Source: Pontiellaceae bacterium
Lineage (GTDB): Bacteria > Verrucomicrobiota > Kiritimatiellia > Kiritimatiellales > Tichowtungiaceae
DNA length: 8,350 bases
Assembly (NCBI GenBank): GCA_025457785.1
Contig: JALOTS010000075.1
Coordinates: forward strand, 1 to 8,350
Direction: 5' to 3'
The notes below the pieces were generated by a model. It saw nothing but the letters and a program-made list of their open reading frames with translations, made no database searches and was not told the DNA's origin. Position numbers and translations under genes: made by a program. Shown here piece after piece: positions 1-6,593 of the stretch (the first letter of the stretch is position 1; every line of letters begins with the position of its first letter).

Positions 1-2264
1 AACGGGAACTGATGAAATCACCTGAGTTTGTTCAAAAATTCGGCCCTGTCCCGACACAGAATCTCCAGTTGTTCCGCGTTGCGCGCTGGCGCGATCTCAT
101 CAATGCCCTGGACAAAACAGCGATTCTTCAAACAGGAAATTATGCGAAATCGGGCGATATATACGACAAGGCGCTCCCGGCCCTGATGCTCACGCCGACC
201 GGCTCGGACGCCGACATTACGGCAATTTCACCTGCGCTTCCCTCTCAGCTGAAGCAGGGCGAAACAGTTCGGATTGCCGTCACCGTTAAGAACACCGGGA
301 AAACGGCCTGGAAGAATACAGTGAGCAACCCGGCAAAATTTGTTTTAGCGGCGGTGGGTGACGACACGACGTTCGGAATAACCCGCGCTTATATACCGGA
401 TGAAACCACCGTTTTGCCGGGGCAAAGCTTCACATTTCATCTGGATCTTACAGCCCCGCCGGTTATGTGGGCAGGAGAAGGCAAACCGCCCGCAACGCTT
501 TTGCCGTATGATTTGAAGATGCTGCAGGAGTCGATAGAATATTTCGGTGAAACTCTCACCGATCATTTGGGCGCCACGCATCAGATCGCGGTTGCGAATG
601 TGAGCGAGCCGCCGCCCGTTCCGTTTTATAACGCAACCTTTCTTTCACAAAGCCTTCAGGGTGATCCGCAGATCAACGGAATCCGGCCGGGGGCGAAATT
701 TGCAGTCAATCTCACCTTTAAAAACTCCGGAAATTACACAACGGAAGCCTGGACAAGGGCAAACGGCTTGGCACTGGGAAGTGAAAATAAAAAAGACAAC
801 CTGAACTGGGGAACCGCCCGGATATCGCTGGAAGAAACCCAAACGGTGCCCTATGGCGAACAAGGTACATTCTATGCCATTCTGACTGCCCCGGAAACGG
901 AAGGCGCCTATAACTTTCAATGGCAGATGGTGGGTTCCGAGTGGTTCGGACAAAAGTCAGATAATCTGGTGATCACTGTCAGCAAATCCGCCCCGGTCAT
1001 TGAACTGACCGATTCGGAATTTGTATCCATCAAAGCCCCGGAAAAAGTTGTCGCAGGAGAACCCTTCACTGCAGAAGTCATCTTCAAAAACGGCGGAACC
1101 ACGGCATGGACCGCCTGCGAACTGGGCCGGGTTGTTTCGTATATGGACAGAACGGATGAGCATAAAGCACGGATCACATCGCAGCACGCCGATTCCATTC
1201 CGGAAGAAACCGCCGACAAACTGTTTGATAATGACCTCTCCACGAAATATTTCACGCGGAATGCCTCCGCGTGGATTCAGCATCAGTTTGCCGGCGGAAA
1301 CCGCTATAAGATTGTACGCTATGCCGTCACCTCAGCGCCGGATGCGGGACCGGGGGCCGAAATGATAGCGAACGGATCGTTCGAATCGGGCGATGCGGAC
1401 TGGAAATTGTCATCAGGCGCCAGTATTTCGACGAATTCCAGCGTCTCCGGAAAATCAAGCCTGATGCTGAGTCAGATGGACAGAAAAAATATCGGAGGCT
1501 CAACCCTGACGATATCCGGATTGAAAACGAACACAGACTATGCCTTGAGCTTCCGGATGAAACAGGCACCGGATACGCAGGGAACGTTTGTATTCGACAC
1601 TCTGGATGTCTTTGATGCCACCTGTCAGTGGGTTAAAAACGGCGGAAAGCCGACGGTCTGGACCCGCTATCGAGGCGTTTTCAACACGGCCGTGGCGGAT
1701 GCCGGAAAAACAAACAACCCGGATTCCGTCACACTGCGTGCCCGGGCAGAGACACTCCTGGGAACCATTTATATCGATGATGTTTCCCTTATTGAAGTGA
1801 GCGGCGGAGGCGCTCTGGGCGATCCGCAAAGCTGGACATTGCAAGGATCGAACGACGGAACCAACTGGACAACGGTTGATACCCGAAGCGGAATTCATTT
1901 TGCAACCAGAAACCAGCGATTGATGTTTGATGTCAGTAATCCCGGCGAATACGAATATCTTCGATTCAATGCGGCAAACACGGGCGGAGACACCCTGCAG
2001 TTCGGAGAACTTGAATACCTGACCGAAGCAACGGGCCGTCTCTGGACCGCGCAGGGCCGTATCGGAATGAAGCCCGGCACAACGGTTCCTCCCGGAAAAG
2101 AGGCCGCCTTTATGCTGGATCTGACCGCGCCGGCGGTTCCCGGCGATTACAGCTTCCAGGCACGGATGCTGCAGAAGGATCTGCCCGGAGAGGGCTGGTT
2201 CGGTCAATTTACAAAAAATCAGCCGGTGACAGTGGTTCCGTCCTCTGAAAAACAGAAAAAATAA
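1..2264 (+). CDS. C-terminal part of a large modular protein: NBR1-like Ig-type domains plus nested discoidin and CBM4/9-like modules
   Basis: The frame is open to the left window edge. The first ATG (position 12) has no signal peptide after it and codons run on upstream, so this is most likely the C-terminal part of a longer exported protein. Residue numbers count from that ATG (750 aa). Residues 1-65 resemble no domain I can name and may be the end of a catalytic domain. Ig-type domains with the pattern KNxGxxxW ... LTAP ... WFG lie at about 66-195 (KNTGKTAW at 93-100, variant EYFGE end) and 206-325 (WQM ... WFGQ). A third is split: first part about 335-378 (FKNGGTTAW), last part about 675-741 (LTAPAVPGDYSF ... 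WFGQF). Between them sits a discoidin/F5-8C-type domain, 383-445 plus 598-671 (DPQSWTLQGSNDGTNW), interrupted by a CBM4/9-like module at 448-596 (NGSFESG ... YIDDVSLIEV). Role inferred as glycan binding or spacing of a surface enzyme. The next gene starts 11 bp after the TAA stop. The whole protein's function is unknown. Confidence 0.85.
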   Translation, partial: RELMKSPEFVQKFGPVPTQNLQLFRVARWRDLINALDKTAILQTGNYAKSGDIYDKALPALMLTPTGSDADITAISPALPSQLKQGETVRIAVTVKNTGKTAWKNTVSNPAKFVLAAVGDDTTFGITRAYIPDETTVLPGQSFTFHLDLTAPPVMWAGEGKPPATLLPYDLKMLQESIEYFGETLTDHLGATHQIAVANVSEPPPVPFYNATFLSQSLQGDPQINGIRPGAKFAVNLTFKNSGNYTTEAWTRANGLALGSENKKDNLNWGTARISLEETQTVPYGEQGTFYAILTAPETEGAYNFQWQMVGSEWFGQKSDNLVITVSKSAPVIELTDSEFVSIKAPEKVVAGEPFTAEVIFKNGGTTAWTACELGRVVSYMDRTDEHKARITSQHADSIPEETADKLFDNDLSTKYFTRNASAWIQHQFAGGNRYKIVRYAVTSAPDAGPGAEMIANGSFESGDADWKLSSGASISTNSSVSGKSSLMLSQMDRKNIGGSTLTISGLKTNTDYALSFRMKQAPDTQGTFVFDTLDVFDATCQWVKNGGKPTVWTRYRGVFNTAVADAGKTNNPDSVTLRARAETLLGTIYIDDVSLIEVSGGGALGDPQSWTLQGSNDGTNWTTVDTRSGIHFATRNQRLMFDVSNPGEYEYLRFNAANTGGDTLQFGELEYLTEATGRLWTAQGRIGMKPGTTVPPGKEAAFMLDLTAPAVPGDYSFQARMLQKDLPGEGWFGQFTKNQPVTVVPSSEKQKK

Positions 2265-2275
2265 ACGAGCCGAAC

Positions 2276-3580
2276 ATGAAAAACGTGTATCAACCAGGAG
2301 GGAAAGCCCTGATTCAGACCTTGCTCTGCGCCGGACTTCTGCAGCCGGCGGTTGCCTCCGAGCGGGAAGAGGTGTTGAAACCCTATAACGGACCCTCTGT
2401 TTCCGGATCTGATCCCCGCACCCTGAAAGGCAAGGTGATGACCGGCTATCAGGGGTGGTTCAACTGCGAGGGCGACGGCGCAAATCTCGCCTGGACGCAT
2501 TGGGCTAAAAATCTCAAAAAACCGTTTGAGCCCGGGAATATCGCCGTCGATATGTGGCCTGACGTTTCTGAATACGATGACGATGAACTCTACACCACCG
2601 TTTTTACTTATGCGGACGGAACGCCCGCAAAAACCTTCAGCTCGTTTAACCGCAAAACGGTTCTCCGCCATTTCAAATGGATGGCCGATTACGGAATTGA
2701 CGGGGCCTTTGTACAGCGCTTTGCCAACGGCCTGCATGATAAAACGATGCGCTGCCACAAGGACACCGTGCTTTCCAGCGCCCGTGAAGGCGCCAACCGC
2801 TACGGACGAACCTATTCCATTATGTACGACCTGACCGGAATTCCGGATAAGGACATCATCAAGGTATTCGACGACTGGCGCATGCTGCGCGAAAAAATGC
2901 ACATCACCGGGGATCCGGCGTTCCAGCATCACAACGGAAAACCGCTGGTCGCCATCTGGGGGGTCGGCTTCAACAACGAAATCAAACCGCGCCCCGGTTT
3001 TCAGGAATGCAGGGAACTGATTCAAAAATTCAAAGCGGACGGGTGCAGCGTGATGCTGGGCATCGCCACCGGATGGAGACCGCAGGACTTTGATGCCACG
3101 AAAAATCCGGAACTCCACAGCGTGTTGCTGACGGCCGATGTGCTGAGCCCGTGGAGCGTCGGGCGGTTCGATAACCAGACCGGGCTGAAGCGCCATACAA
3201 AAAAATACTGGAATCAGGATGTGGTCTGGGCGCGCGAGCACAATATCGATTACATGCCGGTTATTTTCCCCGGCTTCAGCTGGTACAATTTAACAGGCAG
3301 AAAACTCGGATCGACCCCCCGAAACAAAGGCCAGTTCATGTGGTCACAGGTGGTTGCCAATAAGAAGGCGGGCGCCGATATGCTTTATATCGCCATGTTC
3401 GACGAAGTCGATGAAGCCACAGCCATCTTTAAATGCACGGATAATCCGCCCGCCAGCGGCGGAGCGCAATTCCTGACCCTGGAAGGACTGCCGAGTGATT
3501 TCTATCTGCGCCTCGCCGGGCAGGCCGGAAAACTGTTCCGTAATGAAATTCCAGTTACTGAAAAAATCCCGTTGAAATGA
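2276..3580 (+). CDS. Secreted GH71/99-like glycoside hydrolase (first tandem paralogue)
   Basis: The 434-aa protein has a type I signal peptide: a short basic start, a hydrophobic stretch at about 11-27 and likely cleavage after AVA (27), so it should act in the periplasm or outside. The mature part has hallmarks of proteins annotated as GH71/99-like: VMTGYQGWFN (54-63), WPDVSEYDDDELY (94-106), FKWMADYGIDGAFVQRF (133-149), WGVGFN (228-233), PGFSWYNL (332-339) and MFDEVDEATAIF (374-385). The last resembles the GH99 NEWHEGTQIE motif, which carries the catalytic pair E-x-x-E; by this reading the pair is E377 and E380. Known GH99 enzymes are endo-acting on alpha-mannosides; the exact linkage here is unknown. 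Such proteins are sometimes misannotated as xylosidase/arabinosidase. The ATG lies 11 bp after the previous stop with only a weak ribosome site; the signal peptide supports this start. The stop overlaps the next gene's ATG (ATGA), implying co-transcription and translational coupling. Confidence 0.9.
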   Translation: MKNVYQPGGKALIQTLLCAGLLQPAVASEREEVLKPYNGPSVSGSDPRTLKGKVMTGYQGWFNCEGDGANLAWTHWAKNLKKPFEPGNIAVDMWPDVSEYDDDELYTTVFTYADGTPAKTFSSFNRKTVLRHFKWMADYGIDGAFVQRFANGLHDKTMRCHKDTVLSSAREGANRYGRTYSIMYDLTGIPDKDIIKVFDDWRMLREKMHITGDPAFQHHNGKPLVAIWGVGFNNEIKPRPGFQECRELIQKFKADGCSVMLGIATGWRPQDFDATKNPELHSVLLTADVLSPWSVGRFDNQTGLKRHTKKYWNQDVVWAREHNIDYMPVIFPGFSWYNLTGRKLGSTPRNKGQFMWSQVVANKKAGADMLYIAMFDEVDEATAIFKCTDNPPASGGAQFLTLEGLPSDFYLRLAGQAGKLFRNEIPVTEKIPLK

Positions 3581-4908
3581 CAACCATCATGAAAAAAGCA
3601 TTTTCCGTTTTACACAGCAGCCTGATCATACTGATCATGATCAGTGCAGGTCTTCTGCAAACATCGTGTGTGACGAGGCGGGAAAACGTGCTGAAGCCGT
3701 ATGACGGCCCCTCCGCTCCCGGAATCAACGCAGCCACGCTGAAAGGCAAAGTGATGACCGGCTATCAGGGCTGGTTTAACTGTCCGGGGGACGGCGCGGG
3801 TCTCAACTGGACCCACTGGGGCGGACGGAAGACATTCGGTCCGAACCGCGCCTCAATTGAGCTCTGGCCGGATGTGTCGGAATACGATGATGACGAACTC
3901 TATACAACGGCATTCGTGCATGCGGATGGAACTCCGGCAAAAGTTTTCAGTGCGCACAACCGGAAAACCGTCCTCCGCCACTTCAAGTGGATGGCCGATT
4001 ACGGGATTGACGGCGCTTTTGTGCAGCGCTTCGCGGTCGGGCTGCATAATGATGCCATGCGCTATCACAAGGATAAGGTTCTTTCCTCCGCCCGCGAGGG
4101 AGCCAACCGTTATGGGCGCACCTATACCGTTATGTATGACCTGACCGGAATGCCTGATGAAGACATTATCCAGGTGTTCGATGATTGGAAAATGCTGTGT
4201 AAAGAAATGCACATCACGGAAGACCCCGCGTTTCAGCATCATAACGGCAAGCCGCTGGTTGCGATCTGGGGCGTCGGTTTCAACGAACTTATTAAACCGC
4301 GGGCCTCCACAAAAGTCTGCCGGGAACTGATCGAAGCGTTTAAGGCCGACGGATGCAGCATCATGCTTGGGGTTCCGACCGGATGGCGCGCACAGGATCT
4401 CGATGCGTCGGATGATCCGGAACTCCATGAAATGCTTTTACTGGCGGACGTACTCAGTCCCTGGAGCATCGGACGTGTTAGAACCCTGCCCGGGGTTGAA
4501 GTCCATGCGAAAAAATACTGGGCGCAGGATATTGTATGGTCACGCGAACATGGCATCGATTATATGCCCGTCGTCTTCCCGGGCTTCAGTTGGTACAACT
4601 TGAAACGAGGGACATCTCCGATGGATGTCATCCCCCGGCTCGACGGCAAATTTATGTGGGCGCAGATTGTCGCAAACAAAATGGCCGGCGCCGATATGCT
4701 TTATATTGCGATGTTTGATGAGGTCAACGAAGGAACCTCCATTTTCAAATGCACCAATAATCCGCCGAGCAATGACAGAATAAAATTTTTGACCCTGAAC
4801 GGATTGCCGAGTGACTTTTATCTGCGTCTCGCCGGACAGGCCGGCAGGCTGTTGCGGGATGAAATTCCGGTTACGGTAAAAGTTCCTTTGAACATCGATA
4901 AACCCTAA
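3577..4908 (+). CDS. GH71/99-like glycoside hydrolase, putative lipoprotein (second tandem paralogue)
   Basis: The 443-aa product is a close paralogue of the preceding gene, roughly three quarters identical by eye over the mature part, including a 26-residue identical stretch (128-153 here). The same family motifs occur: VMTGYQGWFN (59-68), WGVGFN (231-236), PGFSWYNL (335-342) and MFDEVNEGTSIF (379-390). By comparison with the GH99 motif NEWHEGTQIE, the likely catalytic pair is E382 and E385. The N-terminus differs from its twin: a hydrophobic segment (about 12-27) ends in LLQTSC with Cys31, which reads as a lipoprotein signal with an imperfect lipobox (Gln at -3), so this copy may be membrane anchored. 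The ATG at 3577 overlaps the upstream stop by 4 bp. An in-frame ATG at 3589 (residue 5, starting MKKAF) gives a more typical signal peptide and is an equally possible start; neither has a strong Shine-Dalgarno. Inferred role: hydrolysis of an alpha-mannose-type glycan, perhaps with a different subsite preference from its twin. Confidence 0.9.
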   Translation: MTTIMKKAFSVLHSSLIILIMISAGLLQTSCVTRRENVLKPYDGPSAPGINAATLKGKVMTGYQGWFNCPGDGAGLNWTHWGGRKTFGPNRASIELWPDVSEYDDDELYTTAFVHADGTPAKVFSAHNRKTVLRHFKWMADYGIDGAFVQRFAVGLHNDAMRYHKDKVLSSAREGANRYGRTYTVMYDLTGMPDEDIIQVFDDWKMLCKEMHITEDPAFQHHNGKPLVAIWGVGFNELIKPRASTKVCRELIEAFKADGCSIMLGVPTGWRAQDLDASDDPELHEMLLLADVLSPWSIGRVRTLPGVEVHAKKYWAQDIVWSREHGIDYMPVVFPGFSWYNLKRGTSPMDVIPRLDGKFMWAQIVANKMAGADMLYIAMFDEVNEGTSIFKCTNNPPSNDRIKFLTLNGLPSDFYLRLAGQAGRLLRDEIPVTVKVPLNIDKP

Positions 4909-5002
4909 ATAAACAAAGGACTGTTTTGATCACTTTCTCTGGTTATGGATTTGCCGCGCCGGGAATTTTTTGGAAAAAAGCATGATAACGGCTCTAAAAT
5001 GA

Positions 5003-5030
5003 TTGAAAAAATAAATCCAGATAGTATGAT
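5003..5030 (+). promoter_or_regulatory. Possible sigma-70-like promoter for the sulfatase-mannosidase pair
   Basis: The 139-bp spacer 4909-5047 is the only gap over 15 bp in the window. It contains TTGAAA (5003-5008), a 16-bp spacer, then TATGAT (5025-5030), each one mismatch from the sigma-70 consensus. Transcription would begin near 5037, leaving a very short leader that starts at the ribosome binding site; this weakens the call. The spacer is AT-rich compared with the genes, so a chance match is possible. I see no convincing hairpin terminator after the 4908 stop, so read-through from the upstream genes is also likely. Confidence 0.3.
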
Positions 5031-5036
5031 CGGATT

Positions 5037-5041
5037 AGAGG
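5037..5041 (+). promoter_or_regulatory. Ribosome binding site of the sulfatase gene
   Basis: AGAGG lies six bases before the ATG at 5048. An in-frame TAG at 5036-5038 rules out any start further upstream, and the signal peptide begins directly at this ATG, so the start is well fixed. Confidence 0.6.
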
Positions 5042-5047
5042 TTTATA

Positions 5048-6583
5048 ATGAAATACTTGAAAAAAACAACAAGTCGGGAAATATCAAAAATTCGGTGGAT
5101 CATTCCCGTTCTCCCGGTTTTTATTTCGGCCGCTCTTTACGCCGGCCCGCGCCCCAATGTGCTTTTTGTGGTCAGCGATGACCTCAGCTCCCGCATCACT
5201 CCGGCGGGCTATCCCGGTATTCAAACCCCTGTGCTGGACCAACTTGCAAACGACTCGACTGTCTTCCGGCGCGCCTACTGTCAGTATCCCGTATGCGGTC
5301 CGTCCCGCGCCTCCTTTCTGAGCGGCCTTTACCCGGAAACAACCGGCGTACTCGACAATGAAGTCAGAATCGCCGAAACACGGCCCGGTTCTCCCTCCCT
5401 GCCCGATGTGTTTCGCAAGGCCGGTTACTGGGCCGCATCTACCGGTAAGGTGTTCCATCGCCCGTTCGATAACGGCGCGGAGGATTGGGATGTGTTGAAA
5501 CATTTTGATAACGACGAAACCCCGCTCGAAAAGCAGGCCAGAGAAGCGTTCGAAGAAAAAAACGGGCCCGTCACTGACCCGAAAAACAAAAAAGCCTGGA
5601 AAGAATATTATCCAGCCATCGCACCCCAGACCCGCGATCAGGGGGTCAAGGGTCTCGGCCCCGGATACGGACCGACCGGTATGCCGGACGAGCAGCACAA
5701 TGACGGCAAGAACGCGCAAACCGCAGCCGCCTGGCTGACGGAAAGAGCCTTCGGGGATAAACCGTTTTTGATTGCATGCGGCTTTCACAAACCGCACATC
5801 CCCTTTCTTGCCCCCGACAAATATTTCAAATTGTACCCGAAGCAATCCCTCTTTTTCGACCGCGACCCGGCCACGGACTGGGACGATATCCCGGCCATTG
5901 CACAGACTAAACAGTTCCTCGATTACGGTTTCCCGCCCCTGGGCACTGAAGATCTGGATCGTCGGCGGGAATTCACTCAGGCCTACTACGCCTGCATCTC
6001 GTTTGTGGATGCTCAGCTTGGCATTGTTCTCGATGCCCTGCGCAGGAGCGGCGAGTGGGATAACACCATCATTGTTTTCATCGGCGACAACGGGTATCAC
6101 CTCGGCGAACATTTCATGTGGGGCAAGGTGCATTTGTTCGAGGAATCCGCGAAGGTTCCCATGCTTGTACGCGTTCCCGGTGTTACAAAAGGCGAAATTC
6201 ATTCCGGTCTGGTCGAACTGGTGGATATTTTCCCGACCCTGGCGGAACTGTGCTCTGTTACACCGCCCGCCGAACTTCAGGGCCGCTCGTTCGTTCCCGT
6301 ACTGCACGATGCCGCCGCCCCCGGAAAAGAATGGGCCTATACAGTCGTCAGGCGCGGCGATAAACTGGGACAGGCTGTCCGCTTCGGACGATACCGCTAC
6401 ACTGAATGGGGTTCGCCGGACAAAAATGAACTTTATGATCTCGATGCAGATCCCCGGGAACGCACAAATCTGGCAAAGAACCCTGAAAATGAACCGCTTG
6501 TTAAACAGGCTCAAACGGTTTTAGAAACGGCACGGTCCAAAGCACAATCTGAAAAAATAACAACAGAAGACCAAAACAAGTAA
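5048..6583 (+). CDS. Secreted S1-family sulfatase, iduronate-2-sulfatase-like
   Basis: The 511-aa arylsulfatase-fold enzyme removes sulfate esters from a glycan. A basic N-terminus and hydrophobic stretch (about 17-32) form a signal peptide. RPNVLFVVSDDL (35-46) supplies metal ligands D44 and D45. CGPSR (83-87) is the C-x-P-S-R signature in which Cys83 becomes formylglycine. GKVFH gives K134 and H137, GFHKPHIPF gives H247, GDNGYHLGEH gives D347 and N348, and WGK gives K360. These match in order and spacing the human iduronate-2-sulfatase set (D45, D46, C84, R88, K135, H138, H229, D334, H335, K347), with Asn replacing the His metal ligand, as is common in the family. A C-terminal subdomain follows (NELYDLDADPRERTNL, 460-475). 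The length is typical. This fold family in bacteria acts on several sulfated uronic acids and hexoses, so the true substrate is not fixed. No maturase lies in the window. The stop overlaps the ribosome site of the following mannosidase gene, indicating one transcript. Confidence 0.93.
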   Translation: MKYLKKTTSREISKIRWIIPVLPVFISAALYAGPRPNVLFVVSDDLSSRITPAGYPGIQTPVLDQLANDSTVFRRAYCQYPVCGPSRASFLSGLYPETTGVLDNEVRIAETRPGSPSLPDVFRKAGYWAASTGKVFHRPFDNGAEDWDVLKHFDNDETPLEKQAREAFEEKNGPVTDPKNKKAWKEYYPAIAPQTRDQGVKGLGPGYGPTGMPDEQHNDGKNAQTAAAWLTERAFGDKPFLIACGFHKPHIPFLAPDKYFKLYPKQSLFFDRDPATDWDDIPAIAQTKQFLDYGFPPLGTEDLDRRREFTQAYYACISFVDAQLGIVLDALRRSGEWDNTIIVFIGDNGYHLGEHFMWGKVHLFEESAKVPMLVRVPGVTKGEIHSGLVELVDIFPTLAELCSVTPPAELQGRSFVPVLHDAAAPGKEWAYTVVRRGDKLGQAVRFGRYRYTEWGSPDKNELYDLDADPRERTNLAKNPENEPLVKQAQTVLETARSKAQSEKITTEDQNK

Positions 6584-6587
6584 GGAG
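6582..6587 (+). promoter_or_regulatory. Strong ribosome binding site of the mannosidase gene
   Basis: AAGGAG lies six bases before the ATG at 6594 and overlaps the TAA stop of the sulfatase (6581-6583). It fixes the mannosidase start and points to coupled translation of the two genes. It is the best Shine-Dalgarno in the window. Confidence 0.75.
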
Positions 6588-6593
6588 ATCATC

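Noticed and set aside
2219..3241. Minus-strand open frame of 340 codons opposite the first GH71/99-like gene
   Set aside because: A similar antisense frame recurs opposite the second paralogue (3853-4428), which only reflects the shared sense sequence. No signal or domain is visible.
2370..4894. Tandem duplication considered as a mobile-element or recent repeat signature
   Set aside because: The copies share only short exact DNA runs and differ at many third positions. No terminal repeats or transposase are present, so it is an old gene duplication.
4949..4976. Possible terminator (GC-rich CCGCGCCGGG followed by a T run) after the GH71/99-like pair
   Set aside because: The only stem is about three base pairs, too short for a believable intrinsic terminator.
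5044..5049. TATAAT sequence overlapping the sulfatase start codon
   Set aside because: A start site after it would fall inside the coding region beyond the ATG. It is a chance match in an AT-rich start region.
4945..5181. Small plus-strand frame of 78 codons in the spacer before the sulfatase
   Set aside because: It overlaps the sulfatase start in another frame, has no good ribosome site, and its second half is just the sulfatase DNA read out of frame. A leader peptide cannot be excluded but has no support.
5084..6514. Long minus-strand open frame (476 codons) opposite the sulfatase gene
   Set aside because: The plus strand encodes a complete sulfatase with all catalytic motifs. The antisense product shows no recognisable domain, and long antisense frames are expected from the codon bias of this DNA.
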